From positions 1 through 54,254 of the forward strand of contig CANLLN010000030.1 in the NCBI GenBank assembly GCA_947491945.1: 54,254 nucleotides of DNA. Reading direction: 5' to 3'. Every line of letters starts with the position of its first letter. Position 1 is the stretch's first letter. This DNA is from an uncultured Carboxylicivirga sp. Its GTDB lineage: Bacteria > Bacteroidota > Bacteroidia > Bacteroidales > Marinilabiliaceae. Made by a program: the position numbers and the translations under genes. The notes under the pieces were generated by a model. The model searched no databases. It saw only the letters and a program-made list of their open reading frames with translations, and was not told the origin of the DNA. Positions 1 to 8,915 of the stretch are shown here, piece by piece.

Positions 1-26
1 GAAGTGGGAGAGTAGGTCGCCGCCTT
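1..26 (+). rRNA. 3' end of 5S rRNA (partial)
   Basis: The first ~25 bases (gtgggagagtaggtcgccgc) match the conserved 3' end of Bacteroidota 5S rRNA and are followed at once by a T run and a terminator hairpin. The rest of the gene, and presumably the rRNA operon, lies to the left of the window. Confidence 0.85.
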
Positions 27-35
27 TTTTTAGAG

Positions 36-70
36 AAACCTCTTATTCAGAAATGAGTAAGAGGTTTTTT
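36..70 (+). terminator. Terminator of the rRNA operon
   Basis: Stem aaacctctta (36-45) pairs with taagaggttt (58-67), with further pairing inside the loop, and ends in a T run. It directly follows the 5S rRNA end. Confidence 0.8.
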
Positions 71-244
71 GCGTTTAATATGTTTTGCATTCACGTGCGA
101 GGGGTGCGTTAGAAACTGGGTTTTTCCATAATGTGTAGGAGGTGGATAAATGTGTTTAGTCGGTAATGATTTGTTCGCTTTTATAGTCAATGTGTGCTTA
201 AGTGCTTAAAGCTTCGTATTTTGGCACCAAAATATACTACGATT

Positions 245-2551
245 ATGAAAATACGAATAGGATTTATTGTTATGGGTGTCGCAATGGCACTAGGGTTGTC
301 TGCGTGCTGCACAGCGCACACTAGCTCTCCAAAAGTCATGGATCCGCTTGACTATGTCAATCCCTTGATGGGTACGGACTCGGAATTTGCCCTGTCTAAT
401 GGTAATACCTACCCGGCTATTGCAACGCCCTGGGGGATGAATTTCTGGACGCCGCAAACCAATAAAATGGGCGATGGATGGGGTTATCAGTACGATGCCC
501 ATAAAATAAGGGGGATTAAGCAAACGCATCAGCCCAGTCCCTGGATTAATGACTATGCTGCTTTTAGTCTGATGGCTTTGACTGGTGAACTTAAGTTCAA
601 AGAAGAGGAAAGGCAGAGTTGGTTTTCTCACAAGGCAGAAACTGTTAAGCCACATTATTATCAGGTTTATTTAGCTGATTATGACGTTAATGTAGAGGTA
701 AGCCCTACTGAGCGCGCTGCACAGTTTCGTTTTACATTTCCTGAGAATGATGAAAGCTATGTGCTTGTGGATGGATTCCATCAGGGATCTTACGTAAAAG
801 TATTTCCTGATGAGCAGAAAGTCATAGGGTATTGTCGAAATAATTCCGGAGGTGTACCCGATAACTTCCACAATTATTTTGTGATTGAATTTGATAAGCC
901 CTTTGAGGCTGTTCAGACATGGAATAAAGAGACGCTAACAGATGCCAATGAGGCAGAGGGTTATCATGTGGGTGCTGTGCTTCGTTTTAAAACATCTAAA
1001 GGAGAGCAAGTACATGCTAAGGTAGCTTCATCATTCATAAGCCCTGATCAGGCACAACTTAATCTGAATCGTGAAATTGGAGATGACGATTTTGAAACAA
1101 CGCGCGATAAAGCTTATACTGCATGGCGAACGGAGTTAGATAAAATTCGCGTGGAAGGTGGAACCATCGATCAGCAGCGTATATTTTACTCCACCTTGTA
1201 TCGTGTACTGCTTTTCCCACGGAAGTTTTATGAATTCGATAGCGATAACAAAGTCGTGCATTACAGTCCGTATAATGGCGAGGTATTACCAGGATATATG
1301 TTCACAGATAACGGATTTTGGGACACTTTTAGAGCTGTTTTTCCTTTCTTTACCGTAATGTATCCCGAGCTCAATAACCATATTATGGAAGGGCTGGTTA
1401 ACACGTATAAGGAAAGTGGTTGGTTGCCTGAATGGGCCAGCCCGGGGCATAGGGGCTGTATGATTGGCTCTAACTCGGCGGTAAATATTGCAGATGCCTA
1501 CTTAAAAGGAATGCGTGATTATGATATTGAGACCTTGTACAAAGCCATCCTTAAAAATACCGAGGGGTATATGGAGGAGGTTACTTCTGTAGGGCGTTAC
1601 GGTGCAAGCTACTACAATGAGTTGGGTTATGTTCCTTATGACGTGGGTATTCATGAAAATGCTGCACGTACCCTTGAATATGCTTTTGCCGATTATAATA
1701 TTTATAAGTTGGCTAAAGCACTGGGTAAACCCCAGAAGGAAATTGATTTATTTGCTAAACGCGCACAAAACTACAGAAATTTGTTTTGCCCTGATAATAA
1801 GTTGATGCGCGGTAAAAATGCCGATGGCAGTTTTCAGGAGCCTTTCAGTGAGTTTAAGTGGGGTGGTGCCTTTACCGAAGGCAATAGCTGGCATTATACC
1901 TGGTCGGTTTTTCATGATATTGAAGGGCTGAAACAACTCATGGGTGGTAACGATGGTTTTATTCAACAGTTGGATAAAGTGTTTGAATTGCCACCAGTGT
2001 TTGATGATTCATACTATGGCTTTCCAATTCACGAGATACGGGAGATGCAGATTATGAATATGGGACAATATGCCCATGGTAATCAGCCAATACAGCACAT
2101 GACCTATTTATATAACTATGCAGGGCAGCCATGGAAAACGCAGTATCGTGTGCGTCAGGTAATGGATAAGCTTTATACCCCGCATCCTGATGGTTATTGC
2201 GGTGATGAAGATAATGGTCAGACATCAGCCTGGTACGTATTTAGTGCCATGGGCTTTTATCCGGTATGCCCGGGACAGGATATGTATGTATTCGGAAGTC
2301 CTGTATTTGATAAGGTAACACTTAGCCTGCCCAATGGTAAGGAGCTGGTAATTAACAGTAATAATAATGGCAAAGAAAATGTGTATGTTCAGAGCCTTAA
2401 GGTAAATAATACCTCTTGGGATAAAAACTACATTGGCCATCATGAATTGCTAGAAGGTGGAACGTGGACCTTTGAAATGGGTTCTCAGCCGAATAAAAAA
2501 AGAGGCGTATCACCAAGCAGTTATCCGCCATCCATGAGTACGGAAGAGTAA
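245..2551 (+). CDS. GH92 alpha-mannosidase lipoprotein
   Basis: Exo-acting alpha-mannosidase of glycoside hydrolase family 92, predicted to be a lipoprotein in the periplasm or on the cell surface. The reading frame extends to a GTG at 194, but the ATG at 245 starts a clear signal peptide with lipobox LSAC (Cys near residue 19), so 245 was chosen (768 aa). Family hallmarks are visible: FTEGNSWHYTW with E545, and GDEDNGQTSAWYVFSAMGFY with D654 and D656. This Glu plus Asp-x-Asp set matches the catalytic acid and base region of characterised Ca-dependent GH92 enzymes. GH92 enzymes usually cleave alpha-1,2/1,3 mannose from N-glycans or mannans. It stands alone, with no SusC/D pair next to it, so the exact substrate is unknown. 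Confidence 0.93.
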   Translation: MKIRIGFIVMGVAMALGLSACCTAHTSSPKVMDPLDYVNPLMGTDSEFALSNGNTYPAIATPWGMNFWTPQTNKMGDGWGYQYDAHKIRGIKQTHQPSPWINDYAAFSLMALTGELKFKEEERQSWFSHKAETVKPHYYQVYLADYDVNVEVSPTERAAQFRFTFPENDESYVLVDGFHQGSYVKVFPDEQKVIGYCRNNSGGVPDNFHNYFVIEFDKPFEAVQTWNKETLTDANEAEGYHVGAVLRFKTSKGEQVHAKVASSFISPDQAQLNLNREIGDDDFETTRDKAYTAWRTELDKIRVEGGTIDQQRIFYSTLYRVLLFPRKFYEFDSDNKVVHYSPYNGEVLPGYMFTDNGFWDTFRAVFPFFTVMYPELNNHIMEGLVNTYKESGWLPEWASPGHRGCMIGSNSAVNIADAYLKGMRDYDIETLYKAILKNTEGYMEEVTSVGRYGASYYNELGYVPYDVGIHENAARTLEYAFADYNIYKLAKALGKPQKEIDLFAKRAQNYRNLFCPDNKLMRGKNADGSFQEPFSEFKWGGAFTEGNSWHYTWSVFHDIEGLKQLMGGNDGFIQQLDKVFELPPVFDDSYYGFPIHEIREMQIMNMGQYAHGNQPIQHMTYLYNYAGQPWKTQYRVRQVMDKLYTPHPDGYCGDEDNGQTSAWYVFSAMGFYPVCPGQDMYVFGSPVFDKVTLSLPNGKELVINSNNNGKENVYVQSLKVNNTSWDKNYIGHHELLEGGTWTFEMGSQPNKKRGVSPSSYPPSMSTEE

Positions 2552-2556
2552 AATAT

Positions 2557-2588
2557 AAATGGGGTTGATCGTCTGATCAGCCCCATTT
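2557..2588. terminator. Bidirectional terminator between convergent genes
   Basis: A 14-bp stem (2557-2570 with 2575-2588, one G-T pair, loop gtct) with an A-rich left flank and T-rich right flank lies between the GH92 stop and the nitroreductase stop. It can serve both strands. Confidence 0.75.
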
Positions 2589-2592
2589 CATA

Positions 2593-3222
2593 TTATAATT
2601 TAATTACCAATTCATCTAACGACTTGCGCACTTTGGGCAGGTGTTGATATTTATCATCCACTGAGCGAAAACCAACAGCTGCTAATACTACTGAGCGTAA
2701 TCCTTTCGAAGGTAGATCCAGCAGCTCATCAAAGGCTTGTTTATCGAAGCCTTCCATGGGGCAGGTATCAATGCCTTCGCTGGCACAGGCCACCATCAGT
2801 TGTCCCAAAGCAATATAGGCTTGCTTGGCCGCCCATAAGCCGGCTTCCTCAGGACTCATGCGCTTGATGCTTCCTTTCATCATCGCTTCATATTCACCCA
2901 GAGCTTCCACAGGCACCTGACGTACCTTTGCAATCCGATCAATAAATCGATCTACCTCTTCGACCGATAGATTGGTATTAACAGTAAAAAGTATCAAGTG
3001 CGAGGCATCCGTAATTTGTGGTTGTTCCCAGGCTGCTTTTTTTAGTTTTTGTCGAAGTTCATCACTCTCAATCACGACCAGAGAAAAGGGTTGAAGACCA
3101 TAAGATGATGGAGCTAAATTGGTGGCTTCCAGAATGAAGTTAAGCTGTTCTTCCGATAATTTTTTATTGGTATCGAAGTGCTTGGTGGCATAGCGCCAGT
3201 TGAGTGTATCAATTATATTCAT
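2593..3222 (-). CDS. Nitroreductase family protein (NfsB-like)
   Basis: FMN-dependent NAD(P)H oxidoreductase of the nitroreductase family, 209 aa, cytoplasmic. The N-terminus MNIIDTLNWRYATKHFD is the typical opening of Bacteroidota NfsB-like proteins, so the ATG at 3222 is preferred over the upstream Met codons at 3228 and 3249. LAPSSYGLQPF (FMN-contacting loop) and the C-terminal LPKVRKSLDELV fit the family. The physiological substrate cannot be told. It lies 155 bp downstream of the Lrp/AsnC gene on the same strand and may be partly co-transcribed with it. Confidence 0.88.
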   Translation of the reverse strand: MNIIDTLNWRYATKHFDTNKKLSEEQLNFILEATNLAPSSYGLQPFSLVVIESDELRQKLKKAAWEQPQITDASHLILFTVNTNLSVEEVDRFIDRIAKVRQVPVEALGEYEAMMKGSIKRMSPEEAGLWAAKQAYIALGQLMVACASEGIDTCPMEGFDKQAFDELLDLPSKGLRSVVLAAVGFRSVDDKYQHLPKVRKSLDELVIKL

Positions 3223-3377
3223 TTGCATCAATGTGTTTCGTTTTAACAATCATTCAAGCGTATTGATGTTATTAGTTCAATTGCTCAAATGCATTTCTTA
3301 TATGAAGAAACACCAAAAGCCTACTTTTGTTTCTGATGACTATTAATGCGTTTTTATGAATTAATACATGCAGGTAT

Positions 3378-3869
3378 TTAAGTATCCAGATGCAGCGCTG
3401 TGCCTGTTTTAATTTCACGCATTACAAAATAGCTTTGCACATTGCCCACATGATCTACCACTGCTAGTTTATTGTAGATAAAGTTGTGGTAAGTTTCCAT
3501 GTTTTTGGTGATGACTTTTAGTGTATAGTCGAACATGCCGGCTATATGATGGCATTCTATTACCTCGGGCAACTTTGCAATGGCTGCTTCAAATTGCCCG
3601 ATCACTTCGTGGGAATGCTGTTTGAGTGAAACGTGGCAGAAGGCAATCAACTCCTTGCCAATTTTTTCACGGTTAATAATGGCAACGTACTTTTCTATTA
3701 CACCGGTTCGCTCCAGTCGTTTGATACGCTCAAATACGGGTGTGGTTGATAAATTTAAGTGATGTGCCAGTTGCTTGGTTGTCATCTTTGCATTTTGCTG
3801 CAATAGTCCTAGTAGCTTCTTGTCGGTGGCGTCCAGGTTGATGGGAGAATATTTTTCTGATTGTGACAT
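3378..3869 (-). CDS. Lrp/AsnC family transcriptional regulator
   Basis: A 163-aa regulator with an N-terminal winged HTH (about residues 10-70: LDATDKKLLGLLQQNAKMTT, then KQLAHHLNLSTTPVFERIKR) and a C-terminal RAM ligand-binding domain. Lrp/AsnC proteins act as octamers that wrap DNA and respond to amino acids. It is divergent from a sulfur-amino-acid PLP lyase gene with a 124-bp gap. This resembles the regulator-lyase pairing of MdeR and methionine gamma-lyase in Pseudomonas, so a role as a local methionine-responsive regulator is likely but inferred. Confidence 0.9.
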   Translation of the reverse strand: MSQSEKYSPINLDATDKKLLGLLQQNAKMTTKQLAHHLNLSTTPVFERIKRLERTGVIEKYVAIINREKIGKELIAFCHVSLKQHSHEVIGQFEAAIAKLPEVIECHHIAGMFDYTLKVITKNMETYHNFIYNKLAVVDHVGNVQSYFVMREIKTGTALHLDT

Positions 3870-3910
3870 ATTTAGCTGAATGTAAAGTAATAAAAAACTA
3901 TTATTATATC

Positions 3911-3951
3911 TGTATGTGGAATATACGACTAATATACGTTTTGTATGTGGT
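3911..3951. promoter_or_regulatory. Candidate Lrp-type operator array
   Basis: The divergent gap holds two direct copies of tgtatgtgg (3911-3919 and 3942-3950, 31 bp apart) and two of aatatacg (3920-3927 and 3931-3938, 11 bp apart). These create GTAT/ATAC inverted pairs. Spacing near one and three helical turns suits cooperative binding by an Lrp octamer. This is inference from pattern only. Confidence 0.4.
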
Positions 3952-3970
3952 TAAATAAACTGCTTTCTGC

Positions 3971-3978
3971 TAAATTTG
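3971..3978 (+). promoter_or_regulatory. Candidate -7 box of the PLP lyase gene
   Basis: taaatttg fits the Bacteroidota -7 consensus TAnnTTTG, but no TTTG lies 19-20 bp upstream, and the 5' leader would be only about 10 nt. A weak call. Confidence 0.25.
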
Positions 3979-3993
3979 TTAAAAAATATTTCG

Positions 3994-5271
3994 ATGATGA
4001 AGAAGCAGATGAAACCACAAAGCCTGATGATGTCGCATGGTTACGATGCGCACGCTCATCAGGGGGCCGTCAAGAGCCCAATTTATCAGACTTCTACTTA
4101 CTGTTTTAACTCGGCAGAAGAGGGTAAAGCATTCTTTGAGCTGGCCTATGGCTTACGCGATAAAGAGGAAGGTGAGGAAATGGGCATGATTTATTCTCGT
4201 CTTGATCATCCAAATATGAATATTCTAGAGAAGCGCCTTGCGCTGTGGGACAATACCGAAGCAGGAGCCTTCTTCTCCAGTGGTATGGCAGCCATCTCTA
4301 CCACTGTGTTTACCTTTGTTAAGCCCGGTGATTTGCTGTTGTATTCCGGGCCTGTGTATGGGGGTACCGATCATTTTTTCAACCATGTATTGCCAGCATT
4401 TAATATTGATGTGATCAGCTTTGTGAAGGGCGAAGAAGAAGATGTGATCATCGAGCGTGTTGAAAGGTCCTATCCGGGACGTAAGCCTGCCATGGTTTAT
4501 GTGGAGACACCGGGCAACCCTACCAACTCAATTATTGATATTGAAATGGTATCGCGTGTGGCAAAGTACTTCAGCAATGCAGACAAAAAATGCCTTTTCG
4601 CAGTGGATAACACCTTTCTTGGGCCTGTTTTTCAACATCCCTTGCAATTTGGTGCTGACATTGTTATTTATTCCGCCACTAAGTTTATTGGTGGTCATAG
4701 TGATGTAATAGCGGGTGCCGTTACTGGACCGGCAGCCTATATTAGCCCAATTAAAGGAATGCGTACTTTCTTTGGAAGTCAGCTAGATCCCAATTCATGC
4801 TGGCTGCTACAGCGCAGTTTGGAGACCATTAAGGTACGCATGGAAGAGCAGAGCCGCAGTGCAGCTATTATAGCAGATTATCTGAAGAATCACCCCATGG
4901 TGGCAAAAATGCATTACCTGGGTATGCTGGATGATGAACCTGGCTTAAAAGCGATTTTTGGTCGTCAGTGTTTGTCTGCCGGCTCCATGATTGCTTTTGA
5001 TATTGTGGGGGGCGAAAAAGAAGCATTCTTGTTTTTAAATAACTTAAAATTATTTAAATTAGCTGTTAGTCTGGGTTCTACAGAGAGCCTGGCGCAGCAT
5101 CCGGCAACGATGACACACGTGGATGTGTCGCCCGAAGATCGGCTGAAACTCGGTATTTCACCGTCTTTGATTAGATTAAGTATAGGGCTAGAAGATCCGC
5201 AGGATCTGATAGAACAGATAGCAAACGCTTTCGAAGTGGTTAAGAAAGCGAGTAATTCAACCATTTGCTAA
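3994..5271 (+). CDS. Methionine gamma-lyase / cystathionine gamma-synthase family PLP enzyme
   Basis: Cys/Met-metabolism PLP-dependent enzyme, 425 aa. The PLP lysine is in SATKFIGGHSDVIAG (K230), and FFSSGMAAISTT, GPVYGGTDHF and VETPGNPTN are family motifs that contact cofactor and substrate. The frame extends to a TTG at 3976, but the ATG at 3994 is more plausible. The acidic insert ELAYGLRDKEEGEEMGMIYS is typical of the Bacteroidota branch annotated as cystathionine gamma-synthase family protein, so lyase and synthase activity cannot be separated by eye. The divergent Lrp regulator favours degradation of methionine or a related amino acid. Confidence 0.85.
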   Translation: MMKKQMKPQSLMMSHGYDAHAHQGAVKSPIYQTSTYCFNSAEEGKAFFELAYGLRDKEEGEEMGMIYSRLDHPNMNILEKRLALWDNTEAGAFFSSGMAAISTTVFTFVKPGDLLLYSGPVYGGTDHFFNHVLPAFNIDVISFVKGEEEDVIIERVERSYPGRKPAMVYVETPGNPTNSIIDIEMVSRVAKYFSNADKKCLFAVDNTFLGPVFQHPLQFGADIVIYSATKFIGGHSDVIAGAVTGPAAYISPIKGMRTFFGSQLDPNSCWLLQRSLETIKVRMEEQSRSAAIIADYLKNHPMVAKMHYLGMLDDEPGLKAIFGRQCLSAGSMIAFDIVGGEKEAFLFLNNLKLFKLAVSLGSTESLAQHPATMTHVDVSPEDRLKLGISPSLIRLSIGLEDPQDLIEQIANAFEVVKKASNSTIC

Positions 5272-5311
5272 CAAGTGGTTTGAATTTGGTTTTTATGGTT
5301 AATGTTTTGCT

Positions 5312-5341
5312 AAGCCGTCCTGTGGTGGGACGGCTTTTTTT
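5312..5341 (+). terminator. Terminator after the PLP lyase gene
   Basis: Stem aagccgtcc (5312-5320) pairs with ggacggctt (5328-5336), followed by a run of seven T. Confidence 0.85.
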
Positions 5342-5772
5342 GAACACCTAAAAGATATAAAGCTCTTTAACTGTGCTATTATTAATATTCAAATTCGTTA
5401 GCGTTAAATGTTATTTTATGCCAAAATTATTAGTGTTCGAGCAATTATGCTTCTATTTGATTTATTAATTATCTACATTCGTTATGGTTTAACCTAAACA
5501 GCCGCTTCCCTTGCTTATATTCTTTCTAAACAGATGAAGGAGAAAAGGTAAAAAAAACTATATTTGATTTTCTAAAATATTGTGAATGTGTAATCTCTTA
5601 GCTTTTTGTCCGTGAGATATGCAGTGTAGACTTGTAAAATGGCTGCCTTTTAAGCTTTATTAAGAGACTTGCTTTTGTTGCATAGTAACACAAATACGCC
5701 TTTTCGCGTAACAATTCAACACAATGGTGCACTTATTTGTCTATTGTGTATTATTATTCTGTAATGGGGAGT
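5342..5772. other. AT-rich spacer before the V-ATPase operon
   Basis: About 430 bp with no supportable gene or RNA. One good -7 match, tatatttg, lies at 5559-5566 without a convincing -33 box; if it is used, the operon would have a leader of about 240 nt. Confidence 0.4.
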
Positions 5773-5793
5773 CAGCTAAAATAATTTTAGCTG
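5773..5793 (+). promoter_or_regulatory. Perfect 10-bp palindrome in the V-ATPase leader
   Basis: cagctaaaat (5773-5782) and attttagctg (5784-5793) are perfect inverted copies around a single A, ending 17 nt before the ATG of the first V-ATPase gene. The outer bases extend the stem by one G-T and one G-C pair. It could be an operator dimer site or an mRNA hairpin near the start codon. It lacks a T run, so it is not a typical terminator. Confidence 0.5.
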
Positions 5794-5810
5794 GCTTTAA
5801 AATATAAATT

Positions 5811-7586
5811 ATGAACGATATCAATAAAAAGAGGACAGGAAGCCTTATTTCCATCCAGGATTCGTTGGTGAAGGCCCGTTTCTTCGATGATGTGGTAATG
5901 GGGGAAACTGCCGAGATTGCTGTTGATGGGAAGTTTCTTCAGGCAGAAGTTTTGCAGATACAACCTGATCCGAAGAATGCCGAGGCCGGTATTGTGGAAA
6001 TGCAGGTTTTTGAAGATCTGACCGGTGCTAAAATTGGTGATGAAGTGGTGTTTAAAGGCACACCATTATCGGTGTTGCTCGGACCTGGTTTGTTAACCAG
6101 TGTTTGGGACGGACTTCAAAATCCCTTGTATAAACTAAGCGAAGAAGATGCTTATCTGAAACCCGGTATGCAGGCGCCATCTTTGGATGAGGAGGCCTTA
6201 TGGGACTTTACACCTAGCGTTAAGGTGGGCGATGCGCTGACTGGCGGTGATGTGATTGGATCGGTACCTGAGGGTAAGGTTGATCACAAAATTTTGGTGC
6301 CCTTTAGCTTTGGTCCTTGCAAGGTAGAAAGCATTATTGAGAAAAGTACAGTGAACATCACACAGCAGGTGGCAGTGGTGATTGACGAGTTGGGTAATAA
6401 GCATGAACTTAAGTTGGCCTTCCGTCAACCGGTAAAATCACCGATTCCGTTTAAAGAACGTGCCATACCCACAAAACCTATTTCTACGGGTACACGTGTA
6501 ATTGACCTGTTGGCGCCGGTAGGATACGGTGGTACCGTGGGTAACCCCGGACCTTTTGGTGCAGGTAAAACAGTATTGCAGCACTCGCTGTGTAAATATG
6601 CCGTGGCCGATATTATTATTATGGCTGCCTGTGGTGAGCGTGCTGGCGAGGCGGTAGAGGTATTTAAAGAATTTGCCGAGCTGGAAGACCCCACAACGGG
6701 TGAGTCACTCATGAACCGCATGTGTATTTTCGGTAATACCAGTTCTATGCCGGTAGCAGCGCGTGAAGCATCTGTATTTATTGCCTTAACAGTAGGTGAA
6801 TATTATCGCTATCAGGGTAAAAAAGTAGTGATGCTGGCCGATTCAACATCACGTTGGGCACAGGCCTTACGCGAGCGTAGCGGTCGTCAGGGAGATATTC
6901 CCGGACCGGAAGCTTTTCCAATGGATATACCCGATCAGATCAAAGGGATGTACCAACGTGCCGGTGATGATTTAGGAACTGGAGGGTCATTAACCTTTAT
7001 TGGAACTGTATCGCCAGCAGGTGGTAACTTCCAGGAGCCGGTAACTCAGGCTACGATGGATGCCACGGGGGGTTTCTGGGGCTTGTCACAGGATCGTGCC
7101 GATGCGAAAAAATATCCGGCCATCGATCCTTTGGTATATACTACTTCTGTGTATGATGGTTTTGTGTCGTGGAAAGATCGTCAGAAGATGATTCAGACAC
7201 TTAATGATGCCAACGATATTGATCAAACGATTAGTACTATCGGACTAAAGAAAGTACCGGTAGCTAATTATGTGCAGTTTCAGAAAGGGCTGACCATTGA
7301 TTTCTGTGTGATGCAGCAGGACGCCTTCGATAAGGTGGATGCCTGTACACGTCCAGAGCGTTTGGCCGTCATCAATCAAGCCGTTCAGAACCTGATCGAC
7401 AGCGATATTGCTTTTGAGGCCAATGATATGGATGATGAGCAACTGAAAGAGATGATTAAACACAAGTTTGATGAATTGCGTCAGTGGTGGAAAGATTGGA
7501 ACTATGCGGCTAAAACCGACGAAGAATTAGCCAAGCTACCCAATGCAGTTGATAAATTTATTTTACAGGAGGAATACGCCGTATGA
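5811..7586 (+). CDS. atpA: V-type ATPase catalytic subunit A
   Basis: Catalytic nucleotide-binding subunit of a V/A-type rotary ATPase, 591 aa, cytoplasmic V1 head. The Walker A motif GPFGAGKT (residues 247-254, K253) and a typical A-subunit non-homologous insert at about 110-190 are visible. ERAGE and LADSTSRWAQALRE follow in the usual order. It is the first gene of a seven-gene operon. Its last codons overlap the start of subunit B by 4 bp (ATGA), which suggests translational coupling and equal stoichiometry. In Chlamydia and most Bacteroidota the operon starts with subunit E, so A as the first gene is unusual. Confidence 0.97.
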   Translation: MNDINKKRTGSLISIQDSLVKARFFDDVVMGETAEIAVDGKFLQAEVLQIQPDPKNAEAGIVEMQVFEDLTGAKIGDEVVFKGTPLSVLLGPGLLTSVWDGLQNPLYKLSEEDAYLKPGMQAPSLDEEALWDFTPSVKVGDALTGGDVIGSVPEGKVDHKILVPFSFGPCKVESIIEKSTVNITQQVAVVIDELGNKHELKLAFRQPVKSPIPFKERAIPTKPISTGTRVIDLLAPVGYGGTVGNPGPFGAGKTVLQHSLCKYAVADIIIMAACGERAGEAVEVFKEFAELEDPTTGESLMNRMCIFGNTSSMPVAAREASVFIALTVGEYYRYQGKKVVMLADSTSRWAQALRERSGRQGDIPGPEAFPMDIPDQIKGMYQRAGDDLGTGGSLTFIGTVSPAGGNFQEPVTQATMDATGGFWGLSQDRADAKKYPAIDPLVYTTSVYDGFVSWKDRQKMIQTLNDANDIDQTISTIGLKKVPVANYVQFQKGLTIDFCVMQQDAFDKVDACTRPERLAVINQAVQNLIDSDIAFEANDMDDEQLKEMIKHKFDELRQWWKDWNYAAKTDEELAKLPNAVDKFILQEEYAV

Positions 7587-8893
7587 TCAGGAAAGAAATA
7601 AATAAAATAAGCGAAGTAGGTAAGGCCCTCATCTCTGTAGAAGGCAATCCGGGCGTTGCACTTAATCATGTGGTGGAGCTACTGGAGGCCGACTCAGGAC
7701 AGAGCCTGTCCTTTGCCAAAGCCATTAATATTACCGAAGACTCAACACGTTTTCAGGTGTTTAACGGTACTACCGGATTAAGTACACGTACTAAAATACG
7801 GATGCATGAGCTACCACTCACAGCGGGTTTTTCCAATAAGATGCTGGGTCGTAGCTTCGATGGATCGGGCGAAGTGGCCGATGGTGGCCCTGAAGTCATT
7901 TTTGAAAAACAATTGTCAACACGTTTAGACACGCTTAATCCTACCGTGCGTAACGTACCTAAGCAGGCGTTGTGGACCGGTATTCCTATGATTGATGTGT
8001 TTAATACCCTGGTGAAATCGCAGAAAATTCCAATTTTTGCTGGTCCTACTGAACCCTACAACCGCTTGTTGTCTCAGATTGCTCAGGGTGCCCAGGCTGA
8101 TGTGATTATCTTTGCCGGTATAGGTCTTAAGTTTGACGAGTATCAGTATTTTAAAGAGCAATTATCGCAGTCGGGTAACATCGATAAAACCATTATGTTT
8201 ACGCACCTGGCCGGTGACTCACAGATTAAGGGACTGATGCTGCCGGATGTGGCACTGAGTGTGGCCCGTGAGTTTGGCGATCAGGGAAAAGATGTGTTGG
8301 TACTGCTTACCGATATGACAAACTGGTCGAACATCCTGCGTAATGTGGCCAACTATCAGGATATGATTCCTTCGCTGCAAGGTTATCCGGGTTCTTTGTA
8401 CTCCGAGTTGGCGAAGCGTTACGAGGTGGCTGCCGATATTGAAGGGGCAGGCTCTATCACCATTATTGGTGCTACCACGCTGGAGTCATTGGAAGATCCA
8501 GTGCCCGATAACACCGGTTATATTACCGAAGGTCAGTTTTTCCTCGAAAATGGTAAGCTGAAATTGGCTCGTTCACTATCACGCTTGAAGCAAGGGGTGA
8601 ATGGTAAAACCCGTAATGATCACCGTGCTATTATGACGGCGATGGCCTCCTTGTTAGCAGATGCGGAGAAAGCCTACGAGGCTTCTGAGGTAGGAGCTGC
8701 CAATGACCCTTACTCGCAGAAACTATTGCGTTACCGTACCGATTTTATCGACAATATTGAAGAGCCTTTTGGTGAGCCAATTGAGTTAGAAGCTGCCTTG
8801 GATAGGTGTTGGTCCATCCTTAAGCGCCACTTTGATCCAACCGAAACGGGTCTCAGTAAAAAACTGATTGAAGAGTATTGGGATAAGAACTAA
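7583..8893 (+). CDS. atpB: V-type ATPase subunit B
   Basis: Non-catalytic regulatory subunit of the V1 hexamer, 436 aa. The site matching the Walker A of subunit A reads IPIFAGPTEPYNRLLSQIAQ, lacking GKT as expected for B. VLVLLTDMTNWSNILRNVAN is a B-subunit signature. The 4-bp overlap with subunit A fixes the start. Confidence 0.97.
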   Translation: MIRKEINKISEVGKALISVEGNPGVALNHVVELLEADSGQSLSFAKAINITEDSTRFQVFNGTTGLSTRTKIRMHELPLTAGFSNKMLGRSFDGSGEVADGGPEVIFEKQLSTRLDTLNPTVRNVPKQALWTGIPMIDVFNTLVKSQKIPIFAGPTEPYNRLLSQIAQGAQADVIIFAGIGLKFDEYQYFKEQLSQSGNIDKTIMFTHLAGDSQIKGLMLPDVALSVAREFGDQGKDVLVLLTDMTNWSNILRNVANYQDMIPSLQGYPGSLYSELAKRYEVAADIEGAGSITIIGATTLESLEDPVPDNTGYITEGQFFLENGKLKLARSLSRLKQGVNGKTRNDHRAIMTAMASLLADAEKAYEASEVGAANDPYSQKLLRYRTDFIDNIEEPFGEPIELEAALDRCWSILKRHFDPTETGLSKKLIEEYWDKN

Positions 8894-8915
8894 TCGGTTA
8901 TTTATTATTTTAAAA

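Noticed and set aside
3979-3993. SAM riboswitch before the methionine-lyase-type gene
   Set aside because: The space between the candidate promoter and start codon is far too short.
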